A DNA stretch of 64,000 bases from Dryomyza anilis (GCA_951804985.1 OX638133.1:37225963-37289962); one strand, 5' to 3'; counted from the first letter of the stretch, positions 23,488-36,461 are shown. Notes: a model not told the origin generated them from the letters alone. Program-made: numbers and translations.

Positions 23488-24186
23488 ACCAGTTGGGAAG
23501 TTTAGATCACATGGGAAATTTTAAAGTAGGTATAATTATGATAGTTAGGATTTTCAAAATTATAGTCGGTCTAAGCCGACTATAAATACCCTACACATAT
23601 GTGTGGTTACCATTCAAAGTAATATAGAGGTCACCAGGGTATACGAATCCTGAAAATAACTACAAACATTCAATCGCTGAAGAATTTCCATTCATTTGAT
23701 ACCCATATTTACAAATGGGTAGGTGTACCGAATTTCGATTTTTTTTTTTGTGAACCACAAGTATTTTCGCCGGAAAACATTATTATCATGTATTTGAGCA
23801 TGATATCAATATATATTTGACCAAAAAAGTTTACCTAAGCACGTATACATACAAATTGATCTTTATATGTACATTTTATATGAGGTATTTGAACATAAGT
23901 GGTCGGATCATAGGTCACAATGGACCGATTTTCGCACATACAGCGTAGGTATATTAGTAATCTAAGTTATAAGTTTCATTTATCTAGCTCTTCAATTTTA
24001 AAAGTAGTATGAATTTCAACAGACAGACGGACAGACAGACGGACAGACGGACATCGCTAAATCGACTCAGGAGGTCATGCTGATCAAGAATATATATACT
24101 TTTCCATACCGGAGATGCTTTCTTCTGGGTGTAACAAACGGCGTACCAAACTGAATATACCCTTTCACTCTTAGTGTAGGGTTTAA
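23488..24186 (+). mobile_element. Mini-me-like element, second subfamily, full length
   Basis: It begins ACCAGTTGGGAAGTTTAG and has the palindrome AGTCGGTCTAAGCCGACTAT at 23564-23583. Then come the AGACAGACGGACAGAC microsatellite (24020-24053), the core ACATCGCTAAATCGACTCAG...GATCAAGAATATATATAC and the end CACTCTTAGTGTAGGGT. The body between differs from the 15234 copy. A truncated sister lies at 47312-47552. Confidence 0.85.
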
Positions 24187-24379
24187 AAATTAATGAACAA
24201 ATTTATTAATAGTATGAAATTTTTTTTCTGTGAATATGGGAGAATATTTAGTAATATGGAATTTGGGAATATCACCGCTTCGGAGTGGATATTGTGAGAT
24301 TATGTCCCTTATAGTAGGGTAAGTTAGGGCCACGCATTTTTTTAAAATTTTAATGTATACTTTTTAAAATTGTAAAAAT

Positions 24380-24600
24380 TAGAACCGATGTAAAAAAAAG
24401 TTAGTAATTTTGATAGTTAGTTTGGAATATGTTCTATTAAACCATAAATAATTTTCAAATTTATCATTAGATAAGAAATGTTAAAAAAAACATAGTCTTT
24501 TTTAAAGTCAAGTTTTTTTACACAAAAAAAGCGTATATTCTGAAATCAGTGTCTAGTGCGTTGCACTAAATTTTCCGAAAAGTTGCGGGTTCGAATACCT
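24380..24600. repeat. Dispersed repeat plus tRNA-like relic
   Basis: 24401-24530 is the partner of 6190-6480. Next to it, 24549-24600 carries GTGTCTAGTGCGTTGCACT and the B-box-like GCGGGTTCGAATACCTC, a truncated tRNA-like segment, probably a SINE head. It lacks a complete cloverleaf. Confidence 0.4.
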
Positions 24601-24615
24601 CATCTTAAATATAAA

Positions 24616-24683
24616 TATCGTTACGAGATCAAGAACGATATCTTGCGATTTCTCTATCTATTCGCATTGATCTCGTAACGATA
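24616..24683. repeat. 17-bp perfect inverted repeat
   Basis: TATCGTTACGAGATCAA at 24616-24632 and its exact reverse complement at 24667-24683, with a 34-bp spacer. The arm word ATCGTTACGAGATCA also occurs at 50138-50152 in the MITE there, so this may be a remnant of that family. Confidence 0.8.
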
Positions 24684-24816
24684 ACGACAGGAATGGCATT
24701 CTGGTTGATTTTTTCATAGAGTTTTCGATCTCGTTATTATATTTTCTAAATAATTTCGATATCAAGTTTACCTCTAGTGTATAAAATTAGCCGAATTTTA
24801 AGAGTGTTCATATCTA

Positions 24817-25744
24817 CACAGAAAAAAAAATCATCAATATGATTAATTTATTCATAAATATTATGAAATTTTTGTCACCAACTACCAAATTCATCATATT
24901 GATACCACCATTCATTAAATGATAGATTGATGAATGCGTTCATTATATATATGAACTTATTCATACCATCAAACATCATAGTAAAGCACGAAATATTCAA
25001 TACAATGAATTTGAACTGTCATACTGATGAATTTGTTCATAATATTAATGAATAAAATATTCAATTTGATGAATATTATTAAATAATATTTTTTTTCAAA
25101 AAAATAATATTTTTTAAATAATTAGAATAAAAAAGTGCTGTAAAAAAATTCACAAAAATTATCCGAAAAAAAGTTCACAAAAAAAAAATTCGAAAAGAAA
25201 AATTTCAAAAAAAAAGAAATGTATCGAAAAAAAAATCTACCTAAAAAAAAATGTTGTTGAAAAAAAACAATTTTTTTTTAAATATTTTTTTTTTAATATA
25301 ACTTTTTATTAATAAAAAGTTGTAATTATAAAAATATATATAATAAAACATTTTTCTAATTTATGCATATCGAGCAAGCAATATATAAGAAATAACATAC
25401 AAGAACTACTTGAGAACTGAGAAATACGGCAAAAACTGAACGAAAAAAATATTTTGATTGAAATTTGGTTTAATGAACAACGTTCTTTAATATGAAGAAC
25501 ATATATGTTGTATTTTATATTTTGGTTCATTAATATGTTGAAAAGTATTTTCTACATACAGTTTACATACAGTTCATCATATTGAAGAACACATTTTCGA
25601 TAGTTACCAAGCGTTGATCATATTTATGACAACATTCATAACATTGATGGCGTTAGTCATTAATATTAAGAATGGTTCTTCAATATAATGAATCATGGTT
25701 TGAAGAACGGAATTCAACAATTTCATGTACATTTTTTTTCTGTG
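24817..25744 (+). mobile_element. 928-bp CACAG-ended TIR element, complete
   Basis: Starts CACAGAAAAAAAAATCATCA, ends ACATTTTTTTTCTGTG. The subterminal blocks on both sides carry TTCATAAATATTATGAA- and TTCATCATATTGA-type words in inverted arrangement, and the middle is A/T homopolymer rich. Family members: 1-641 and 61324-62149. No coding capacity. Confidence 0.75.
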
Positions 25745-26923
25745 TATGTATGTGACGACAGTTTTTATAGAAATATTCATATAATATTAAAGTGAGAACT
25801 GTTGTCAATATCGAAAAATTCAGCGACATCTCGCAACATTTTCATTGTGATTTCGAAACGAAATGATATACTGGATAATAAGTATATTTTCTATTATTCA
25901 AATACTAAAATCAATAATGCGTAATTAAATTTGAATCTTTTGCACTAGTCCTTTCCAATACACCAACCCATTTTTGTAATTCTAATATTAAACGCTATTC
26001 GAAATTCATGACAAACAAAACAGCTGTACCAAGTAAATGTGGCTGTGATTTATGTTTTAATCCTCGCACGAATTGCAAAACCAGTCAAAATTTCAATTAC
26101 ATTCAATTTATTTCCGTTCAATTGCATTTTAATCAGTTTGTGCTATACATTTGGAATTTGCACTTGAATTTTGTGCTTAAATATGAGCCTGAATTATTTG
26201 TGAGCATTAGAAGAGGGATTTATTTTGAATCAGACACATGATGGACTGAATGACGAACTGTTCGACAATATAGCCGTTGAAATGATAGAAATTAAACGAG
26301 GGCATAGATTGCTCAAAATTCTGGTGTTGGATTATGTATGATTTGGTCCGAAGGCTGCAACTGTCAAATTATGGTGTTAATGACACCCGACAATTACAAC
26401 AAATACTTATTTATGAATGCCATTGTGGTGGCTCGAAACAGCCACAATATGCATAATTTTGATAAGCGTAATTAATAGCAACAATTATAAATTAAATTAT
26501 TTATAGTTGTATTCAAATATATATTTAGATATTGTGGTTGCCAATATATAGTAGTACATTGTATAAATAATATATTGCTGTCGTTTGTTCCTACTTATGT
26601 GGTGTGGAAAGATTTTCGTATTGAAAGATTTTCGTATTACCTAAAATTGATTAATTTAAATAGCACAAGTGAAAAGGTATTCAAATACTTAGGAGAAACA
26701 TCAGCAGTTTAGTTGATAACTAATTATTAAACCTTTTTAACGATTTGATAGCTAATACAATTTCTAATGAACATGGAACTCTGTGCGAAGTAAATTTGAT
26801 ATTCAAACCGGAACTTATACTATAATGTCTTTCTACTTTTTTTAATAATCTTTATTCGTACCCCCTCTTACTTTGTATTTTGAAATATTTATTTTATTAT
26901 TTTTGATATACGAAAATAGGTAC
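25745..26923. other. AT-rich unique DNA, no supported gene
   Basis: The frame at 26008-26241 (77 codons) has no motif. 26260-26460 has mixed composition (GATGGACTGAATGACGAACT) and may be unique single-copy DNA. Confidence 0.45.
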
Positions 26924-28446
26924 ACAGAAAAAAATATTTTTCTTATTGATGAATTTCGTTCTTCAAACCATGATAAATTGTAGTAAAGAACAATTAATAA
27001 TACACTCAAAATAAAAGCTGCTTAAAATTCACGAAATCGTACGTGTATTTTATGTAAAATACAAGAAAGAACTTTTTTAACTTAATGATAAAATTACGAA
27101 TTTTATTGTGTTTTATTGTTTATTTTACGAAACTATTCGTAGATTTTATCTACAAAAGTCATTCGTACATAATTCGAAAGATTCGTAATTTATTGAATAT
27201 TTGTGTACCTTTTTACGAATATATTAGCGTAAATTTTACTAAAGTATTCGTACTTTTGGCGATAGCATTCGTGTAGCTATGAAACATTTTACGAATCTTT
27301 CGTAAAATGTAAATATATAAATGTAAAAATATGAAAAATATGAAATATGATACTTTTGAACACAAACGAATACATTTTAATCATTTTTTGTAATTATAAC
27401 AATCTATTTGCGCCCGCGATACCAATTAATTTAAATATTTTGTTTGAAAAACTCTCGATGAAAATGACGATTCAATCATAAAAATATGAAACATAATGCA
27501 CTGATCTGATACTTTTGCACTTTTAGCACAAACAGAACTGCCATCGTTTCTGACGACATGAGTTCAAACCACGCCGTGTTAATATATACGAAACATTTGA
27601 TGTTATCACAATGTCATCACACAAAGATCACTGATGAGGATACTAGGCTGTATCTAAAACGGTCCGTATGATCATTGCCTGTGTTATGTTTACAATTTGT
27701 TTGTTGTTCTTTTCAAGTCATTCTGAACTCACATTGTTTTTACTAATGATTCGTAAAAAACACGAATGTTTCGTAAAATTCTACATATAGCCTCACAATT
27801 TACGAAAGTTTAGTAATTTATTCGTAAAAAGTAAAACTCATTCGTAAAATATGTTATTCTTTTTTCATAAAAAAATTGTAATAGAAAATAATATAACGAA
27901 AGTTTCGTAATTTAAACGAAATATTCGTAATTTTGTTATTGTTTTAATTTTACGAATATTGATTCGTAATATATACGAATCGTTCGTAAAAATAACTTGG
28001 GAAAAAAATATATATTACAAATTTTTCGTGTATTCTACGAATTATTCGTGTATTTTTCCGAAATTAAAAATTAAGAAAAACTATTTCGTAAAATGACCTA
28101 GAAATTATTTTGAGTGAAAAAACATTTTTTGTTCGAAAAAAAAGTTATTTGAAAAATTTTCTTTGTGTTCGAAAAAAATTTTATTTTTCAATTTTTTTTA
28201 TTGTAATTTGTTTTTTTCGAAAAAATTTAAACAAAAAATTTGTACGGATGAATTGCATTCATTAATCAGTCCAGCAATAAAATTCACTAATTTAATGAAA
28301 ACATTTGCTATTCTTCGTTAAATCAGCAATTTTGTGTGCTACGTCAATGCAGCAAATTTATTAATTGGCGCAGTTTTAGCAATTATATTAGTGAATTAAA
28401 GCAGTAAATATCGGTTGCTATATTTACGTCGTTGCATTTTTTCTGT
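26924..28446. mobile_element. CACAG-type element fragments around a foldback insertion
   Basis: 26924-27002 begins CACAGAAAAAAATATTTTTC and shares TTCGTTCTTCAAACCATGA with the inner end of the CACAG family. The sequence resumes after 28116 with T/A runs. 28246-28446 (AATTGCATTCATTAATC...CGTTGCATTTTTTCTGTA) matches one arm of the element at 44512-44887. It is a mosaic of related AT-rich elements. Confidence 0.5.
27003..28116. mobile_element. Foldback-like element built of TTCGTAAAAT words
   Basis: Tips CACTCAAAATAA and TTATTTTGAGTG are inverted. Both arms are packed with ACGAAxxATTCGTA and TTTCGTAAAAT words; the centre carries the unique TTTGCGCCCGCGATA. A shorter sister copy with the same centre lies in the Gr57a intron (30672-31457). 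A 63-codon frame at 27085-27276 is fortuitous. Confidence 0.75.
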
Positions 28447-28504
28447 ATATGTGTCAAAACTGAGTGAGGGCTTTACGAAAATAATGTTTAACTCTCGTAA
28501 TTGA

Positions 28505-28582
28505 CTGCCTAGAGATAGCTTGGTATGGAGAAATGTTTTCTATGAAAAGATGTTGTTAGTCCCTGTTCACTGTTTTACCGAC
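28505..28582 (-). mobile_element. SINE body fragment
   Basis: Reverse complement reads GGGACTAACAACATCTTTTC, ATAGAAAACATTTCTCC and a diverged GCTATCTCTAGGCAGT, matching 10157-10217 of the full SINE. Head and tail are missing. Confidence 0.7.
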
Positions 28583-29234
28583 GCTATGATATCGATATGG
28601 ACAAAAGGTAACCTTCATAAAAACCAAATTCGTGACCGATAAGGAAATTAATAAGAAAATTGAAATAGAAATTTTGAAGTAATACCTATAATACGGAATA
28701 TGTTCAAGTGAAATAATTAAAATTGGACTTGACGCTATTTGAAGTAAATTTTTCGTTTTATTTGTAAACTTAATATTACCTTATTTTATATTTCTACTCT
28801 TGCTTTGGATATTTCCGCAATTTACGCCAATGAAAGGTTCATTTCATATGATGCACTTTGTTGTCTGCACCAGGTGCTTAACCTCTTAATTAACTGATGG
28901 ATGCGCACAGAAACGTTGCAGAGTTAAATTACAGAGACAAAGGCTGTAAATTACAACAACAACAAGAACAGGATGTTGCACATTCATCACAGCTGCAACA
29001 GCAAATTGCAGCAACACATCTACAGCAGCGCCAACATAAACAAAGAACCAATAAACCAAAGCCAACTACATGGAGACATCTTGAAAGACAAGACAACCAA
29101 GTGCAATAATAAGACAGACATTTAATTGCTTTAGTTGCCCTACTCAGATAAAGATGATTGTACATGATGCTATCCACTTCTTCAATCATCTTCAATATTG
29201 CATGATAAAACCTTTTTAATGTCTAAATAACTCT
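28583..29234. other. Unique DNA 3' of Gr57a
   Basis: 28897-29109 is CAACAG-rich (CAACAACAACAAGAACAGGA) with glutamine-rich or cysteine-rich frames on opposite strands that are typical of such triplet repeats. No gene is supported. Confidence 0.45.
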
Positions 29235-29240
29235 TTTTAT
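29235..29240 (-). terminator. Probable polyadenylation signal of Gr57a
   Basis: AATAAA on the minus strand, 40 nt after the Gr57a stop codon. This is the normal hexamer; the cleavage site itself is not visible from sequence. Confidence 0.6.
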
Positions 29241-29279
29241 TAATTAAAATAAAAATGTATTTCATTTAAACGCATCTTT

Positions 29280-32200
29280 TTACAAAATACCGATCCACTC
29301 TTGTAGAGTATTTTTCTGTTTTTCAATCTGATCGCCCAACTCTTGTGTCATGCGAAACTGTATGAGTATCAGCAGATAGTTAACTATTGAAGCCAAAATC
29401 TAAAGAAATAAAATGTTGCAATTAACAAGTCCAAATTCTTCGGAATCTTACCATTGCCAAGACACTCTTATTGAGCACAATATTGACGCCGATGTGGAAC
29501 TCGATTTTATGCTCCAACCGCCAGAACATTAGACTAGAGACGATGTCACGCACCATGCCACTATTTGGATACCAATCGCCAAGTCGTTCGATTGTCTTGA
29601 GACATTTGCGACCCTGCAAAAGAAATAGGTATTTTTTAAAGAGATCTAAGCATAGCTTATTCAGTGTTAACTAAGGTCAGACCAATATCTTCTTCTAAAA
29701 AATTGCATAAGATCTGGACAATTCAGAGTACAAGTTTATTAAATGAATTTAAAATAGTTCGGGGTTCGAATTCTGCCAATCAAACATTTTAAATCTTTTA
29801 CGACTCTTAATTTCCGAGTTTTAGCCTCAAATATATACTTAAAGGAGTCCATAAGAGACTCCCGAAACCTTAGTCTACACCTAAGTTTCACAATTGATCA
29901 AAAGTGGATCGAACAGCGAACAACGGACACAAACAAGAAATCAGTGCCATTCCGGAAACAACCTCACCATTTTATGAGTTCAAATTCTACACATTTAATA
30001 GGGTTTATTCAGATTTGAGTACTCAAAAGAGCCACAAATAGATCTAGAATCTGGTTAGATATCCGGCTAAAACATTCATATTTTTGATACTTAACTCGAG
30101 TATGAAGTAAACATTTTCATGATTATCGCATATCACGATATCAAGTTATGTTTGATAGAATTGGTGTTTATAATTAGACTACACAACAACCATTCTGCGC
30201 AGTAGTCAAGACTATTTTGTATTATGTAAAATGACATTCTGATTCCGAAGATATGGTTTAAAATTGTTTCTTTGAATAGGTTTACCGACGAATAACTTTC
30301 GAACCCAGCTTTCAAAAAATTGGTCACATATATTTGTAAATATCTTGCCTTCCAAATAACTCATATGATCAAGTGTTATATCAAATAAAAGGTAATTAAA
30401 CATCCAATAAACTTTTCTCACAACATTTGTAAATTGGTTTCTTAGATTAAGAGAATGCAATAGGAGAACTTTAAAAAAGTATTTTTTTTTTCAACAAAAA
30501 AAATAGATAAAAAATTGTAAAAAATCGAGAAAGTCGGATGATACACCGAGTGTAATATTCCAAAATTAGTCCACACTTTTTCGAAGAAATTTATCTATTA
30601 ATGACAAAAATATATAAGTAACATTTATGGATAAATAAAATTATGTGAAAGCATTACAATTAAGTACTATACACTCAAAGTTAAATCTGCTTAAAATACA
30701 AAATATCGTTCGTGTATTTTACGAAAAACTTCATGAAATATATCCACGAAAAATTTCGTAAAATACAAGAAAGAACTTTCGTAAATTTATGATAAAATTA
30801 CGAATATTAATTGTTTATTTTACGAAACTATTCGTAGATTTTATCTGCAAAAGCCATTCGTACATAGTACGAAAGATTCGTATTTTTTTAATATTTGTGT
30901 TCATTTTTACGAATATATTCGTACATTTTACGAAAGTATTCGTACTAGCATTCGTATAAAATATATGAAATATTTTACGAATCTTTCGTAAAATACTCGA
31001 ATACTTTGTTAAAAGAAACTAATGATGAAAATGACGATTCAGAAAAATATGAAAAATATGATATATAACACTTTTTAACTTTTGACACAAACAGAACTAA
31101 CAGAGAACACACTAAACCTTTTTATATTTATAACTATCGATTTGCGCCCGCGATAATGAATCGTAAAAAACACAAATGTTTCGTAAAATTCTACACAGAG
31201 CCTCAAAATTTACGAAAGTTTAGTAATTTATTCGTAATATAAAAAACTCTTTCGTAAAACAATTCTAATAGAAAATAATACAACGAAAGTTTCGTACTGA
31301 ATATTGATTCGTAATATATACGAATCTTTAAAAAAAATAATTTGTGAAAAAATAGAAATTACGAATGTCTCGTGTATTTTACGAATTATTCGTGTATTTT
31401 ACGAAATTAAAAATTACAAAAAAATATTTCGTAAAATGTCCTAAAAATATTTTCAGTATACAAATATGTATAAAAATAAAAAATGTAGGAGTATTACAAC
31501 CATTTTTTGAGCACGTATTGACAAATGATTGTTTATAAATAATTTTATTAATTTTGAATACTTTACGAGATATGGGATTCTAAAAAGTAAACCTATATTT
31601 TCTATGGGATGTAGTTGAGTACATTGACTAATTTGATTTATTTTCGAACTATGAATTATTTGTGTATTAAAATATATATTGAAACTAAATTTAATCACAT
31701 TCGGATTAGTATTTTTTTTATCAAATTATCGTGTATATGCGGACATACAGACGGTCATATATAAATCGGCTCGTAATGTGATGCATCTCAGAAGCGTTAA
31801 TAAAAAATGTATGGAACTGGAATCGGATCCCATATAATTTTATTGGTTGGAACAGGAACCGATAATCCAAAGGCTTTAGTCAATGGTACATCATATCAAA
31901 AATTCTTTGAATTACAAAGTGCAACAAATTTACAACTTTTTCTCATATTCCTGGTAACGATTTTATGATAATACGAGTATGTCTTGGAACTTTGTCGATT
32001 TTGTTCTCTGAGGAGGACCCCATATTTTGTCTATGGGGAACATTTTTGCCAAACAGTTTTCTCAATCGTTGACGAGGTATGAAATATTTGTAATTAGTAA
32101 GGTTAAAATTTGCAAAAACGAGGGTTATAGCAAAGCAGTGGGACTATGATATCAAACTAAAAAACTATTCTTGATAATCAATTTACTGAAGACACCAAAT

Positions 32201-33429
32201 CTGTATGTTTTACATTCCTAAAACATGCCAATACATTTATTTTTGACTACACTTTGTGAGTGACCAGAATTAATGGAACATAGCAGACTTCAGATTCGAC
32301 ACAGATAAACCCTTTTTAATTTTCATCTGATAATGAGTACAAATTCAATACCATTAAATCGTTAATGTTTTTTTATATAACAGCTTTACGATCGCTTTCT
32401 ACGGCTCTAGCCATGAATCAGGTTTGTTTTAAGTAACCGCATCATTCCCACACCCAACGGGTCAATTCTTCTTACCTCGGCTATTGTGCGATGACAGTAT
32501 ATCGGCGCCATGATAATCTTGTAGAAAGGCGGCAACATGCAGAGCCCCACAAAGATCAGCAGCAGCATGCTTGAGTCCATGGCCGACAGCGAGCGCCCGA
32601 ACAACAGATACAACTCGCTGGTGGTCAGCGAAAAATCGTGTGCCAAGGCCGACACTAGACTCGGCATGTACACATAATCGATCTCGAGTATGATCAGATG
32701 AAGCTCGCGCACGAGCTGCACAGCGCTCACAAGCCGACGCTCGCGCAATGACCAATCCGCAAAACGGCGCTCGAGCAGCTCACGATTGAGTAATTGTGAG
32801 AGCAGTCGGAAACGTATACGCACCACCTCAGCCATATTCATGTGCACATACCCGGAAAAGTGTGGGCCGCCCGTCAGGATGACATAACAGCAGGCACCCA
32901 CGAAGATCACCAAAAGGTCGTCGACAGCCAGATGCACTATGGCCGTTATGACGGCACTAATGTAGATGAAAGCGACCAGCGTCATGACCAACACGTTCTT
33001 GCGCAGCAACTTGTGGTAATTAAGTCGGGCGCCAAAGTCACGCACCAGCTGCTCATCGATCACCGCGATGCGATCGATGATCGCTATGTAGCGTTTCGCA
33101 TGTCGTTGCATCGATGTCAACGTCACCGCAAACATGAATGTCGACATCACGAGCTCCAGTGCGACAATGAGCAGCAAAAGATTATCGAGGGCATGTATAC
33201 GTGCGGACTGCACCGGATTCGTGAGAGACGCATAGATTGCATACCAGAGGCCGAGCACGGCGAGTATGCCGCAGCCACCGGAGCAGAGCACTGTCCAACG
33301 GTTGCTCACGTAACGGCCGCCCAACATCCAGAGACTGCTGCAGCAGAGCGTGAACTGTTGTCGTAACAGAAACCACATGCATTCGTAGATGGTGCGAGGT
33401 TCGTCCCAGAGATAGAGCACAGTCGCCAT
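29280..33429 (-). CDS. Gr57a: Gustatory receptor, orthologue of Drosophila Gr57a (three exons)
   Basis: Seven-transmembrane insect gustatory receptor (7tm_7 family), a ligand-gated cation channel subunit in taste neuron membranes. Exon 1 is 33429-32476 (318 codons), exon 2 29613-29452 (54), exon 3 29399-29280 (39 plus TAA): 411 residues, normal length. All introns are phase 0 with GTAAG donors and TTGCAG or TTTAG acceptors; intron 1 is 2862 bp, intron 2 52 bp. Hydrophobic segments lie near residues 47-68, 82-104, 145-168, 171-194, 252-277, 286-311 and 373-387. The last contains VNYLLILIQF, the family's TM7 signature (TYxxxxxQF). From memory of fly Gr57a, shared blocks are DFGARLNY, TGGPHFSGYVHM, TTSELYLLFG, YCHRTIAE and LQEWIG near the C-terminus. 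The start is ATG 33429, giving MATVLYLW like the fly protein; the frame stays open upstream to 33507 but without ATG. No break seen. Ligand unknown. Confidence 0.93.
30672..31457. mobile_element. Foldback-like TTCGTAAAAT element in Gr57a intron 1
   Basis: Begins CACTCAAAGTTAAATCTGCT and ends with TTTTCAGTA. Arms are full of ATTCGTA/TTTCGTAAAAT words and the centre has ATTTGCGCCCGCGATA (31140-31155), as in the longer copy 27003-28116. No frame. Confidence 0.75.
31530..31800 (+). mobile_element. Decayed mini-me-like element in Gr57a intron 1
   Basis: Diverged but collinear with 13655-13990: TTGACTAATTTGATTTATTT, ATTGAAACTAAATTTAATC and a CGGACATACAGACGGTCATA stretch where the microsatellite core should be. 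It then breaks off near AATGTGATGCATCT. Older than the other copies. Confidence 0.6.
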
Positions 33430-33978
33430 ATTCAGGTTGTTGCCGGAGTGACACTGATTTGCTGTTGGTGTTCGTTGTTCGCCGTTCGAACTACTTTTGA
33501 GCAGCAATCAATGGTGTTTGTGCATTTAGTTTGGGACAGAGTGGCTAGTCAAATTTATCGCAATTAACATAATGAACATCTCTACCAGTGATTCAAACAC
33601 AATGGCCATTCGATGCCGTTATCAGTCAACTATATCGTGTTAATTACATGAGGGCGTTATTTACCGGTGAAGTTTAGATGTGGAGAGAAAAACCACATCA
33701 TTAGCTAAGATAAGATAGGAAATAAAACAGGTATTATTTGGTATGTCCTGCTTGCAACATCTTGATTGGAGTTCATCGTTTTAATGGCTACATTAATGGG
33801 ACCACATAACGTTTAACGGCAGCAATTAAACAACAAATCGTTGTCGCTGATTCTACAAATAATTTATATCTTTTTAAGTTGTTTACTTCAGATTATTCCA
33901 ATTATTATTATTACTTAAATATAACCATTAGACAAACTTACGATTTAATAAAAAGATACCTTCTAATATCTTATTTCG
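33430..33978. other. Gr57a 5' flank
   Basis: About 550 bp lies between the start codon and the octamer array. It must hold the 5' UTR and proximal promoter. I see no convincing TATA box or initiator. GTTAATTACATGAGGGCG at 33638 and other AT words give no clear binding site. Confidence 0.5.
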
Positions 33979-36461
33979 AAATGATGTGATATGATATGTT
34001 GTGATATGATATGATGATATGATGATATGATGATATGATGATATGATGATATGATGATATGATGATATGATGATATGATGATATGATGATATGATGATAT
34101 GATGATATGATGATATGATGATATGATGATATGATGATATGATGATATGATGATATGATGATATGATGATATGATGATATGATGATATGATGATATGATG
34201 ATATGATGATATGATGATATGATGATATGATGATATGATGATATGATGATATGATGATATGATGATATGATGATATGATGATATGATGATATGATGATAT
34301 GATGATATGATGATATGATGATATGATGATATGATGATATGATGATATGATGATATGATGATATGATGATATGATGATATGATGATATGATGATATGATG
34401 ATATGATGATATGATGATATGATGATATGATGATATGATGATATGATGATATGATGATATGATGATATGATGATATGATGATATGATGATATGATGATAT
34501 GATGATATGATGATATGATGATATGATGATATGATGATATGATGATATGATGATATGATGATATGATGATATGATGATATGATGATATGATGATATGATG
34601 ATATGATGATATGATGATATGATGATATGATGATATGATGATATGATGATATGATGATATGATGATATGATGATATGATGATATGATGATATGATGATAT
34701 GATGATATGATGATATGATGATATGATGATATGATGATATGATGATATGATGATATGATGATATGATGATATGATGATATGATGATATGATGATATGATG
34801 ATATGATGATATGATGATATGATGATATGATGATATGATGATATGATGATATGATGATATGATGATATGATGATATGATGATATGATGATATGATGATAT
34901 GATGATATGATGATATGATGATATGATGATATGATGATATGATGATATGATGATATGATGATATGATGATATGATGATATGATGATATGATGATATGATG
35001 ATATGATGATATGATGATATGATGATATGATGATATGATGATATGATGATATGATGATATGATGATATGATGATATGATGATATGATGATATGATGATAT
35101 GATGATATGATGATATGATGATATGATGATATGATGATATGATGATATGATGATATGATGATATGATGATATGATGATATGATGATATGATGATATGATG
35201 ATATGATGATATGATGATATGATGATATGATGATATGATGATATGATGATATGATGATATGATGATATGATGATATGATGATATGATGATATGATGATAT
35301 GATGATATGATGATATGATGATATGATGATATGATGATATGATGATATGATGATATGATGATATGATGATATGATGATATGATGATATGATATGATGATA
35401 TGATGATATGATGATATGATGATATGATGATATGATGATATGATGATATGATGATATGATGATATGATGATATGATGATATGATGATATGATGATATGAT
35501 GATATGATGATATGATGATATGATGATATGATGATATGATGATATGATGATATGATGATATGATGATATGATGATATGATGATATGATGATATGATGATA
35601 TGATGATATGATGATATGATGATATGATGATATGATGATATGATGATATGATGATATGATGATATGATGATATGATGATATGATGATATGATGATATGAT
35701 AATATGATGATATGATAATATGATGATATGATGACAAAATAAAATTGCTATTATATAATAAACTGAAAATACAATGATATGATGATATGATGATATGATG
35801 ATATGATGATATGATGATATGATGATATGATGATATGATGATATGATGATATGATGATATGATGATATGATGATATGATGATATGATGATATGATGATAT
35901 GATGATATGATGATATGATGATATGATGATATGATGATATGATGATATGATGATATGATGATATGATGATATGATGATATGATGATATGATGATATGATG
36001 ATATGATGATATGATGATATGATGATATGATGATATGATGATATGATGATATGATGATATGATGATATGATGATATGATGATATGATGATATGATGATAT
36101 GATGATATGATGATATGATGATATGATGATATGATGATATGATGATATGATGATATGATGATATGATATGATGATATGATGATATGATGATATGATGATA
36201 TGATGATATGATGATATGATGATATGATGATATGATGATATGATGATATGATGATATGATGATATGATGATATGATGATATGATGATATGATGATATGAT
36301 GATATGATGATATGATGATATGATGATATGATGATATGATGATATGATGATATGATGATATGATGATATGATGATATGATGATATGATGATATGATGATA
36401 TGATGATATGATGATATGATGATATGATAATATGATGATATGATAATATGATGATATGATG
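33979..36461. repeat. GATATGAT octamer array, about 2.5 kb, in two blocks
   Basis: The 8-bp unit GATATGAT repeats from about 34002. Irregular edge units (GATGTGATATGATATGTTG) lie at 33982-34001. Phase slips of 3 bp (GATATGATATGATGAT) occur near 35390 and 36166. A unique 42-bp tag splits the array at 35734-35775 and follows it again at 36462. The long minus-strand frame (repeated SYHHIIIS) exists only because 24 bp is a multiple of both 8 and 3; it is not a gene. Confidence 0.98.

Larger units (their letters stand above)
29614..32475 (-). other. Gr57a intron 1 and its repeat insertions
   Basis: The intron holds a foldback-like element (30672-31457), a decayed mini-me copy (about 31530-31800) and a GGTTCC-type fragment (31811-31875). 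The remainder is AT-rich without coding potential; a B-box-like GGGGTTCGAATTC occurs at 29761-29773 without a tRNA fold. Short frames at 30133-30460 are on the same strand but lack splice sites. Confidence 0.75.

Noticed and set aside
32842..33366. 174-codon plus-strand frame
   Set aside because: It is antisense to exon 1 of Gr57a, which has clear homology and splice sites on the minus strand.
33430..33507. Extended N-terminus of Gr57a starting upstream of 33429
   Set aside because: The frame is open but has no ATG (it would need TTG), and the ATG at 33429 gives the N-terminus expected from fly Gr57a.
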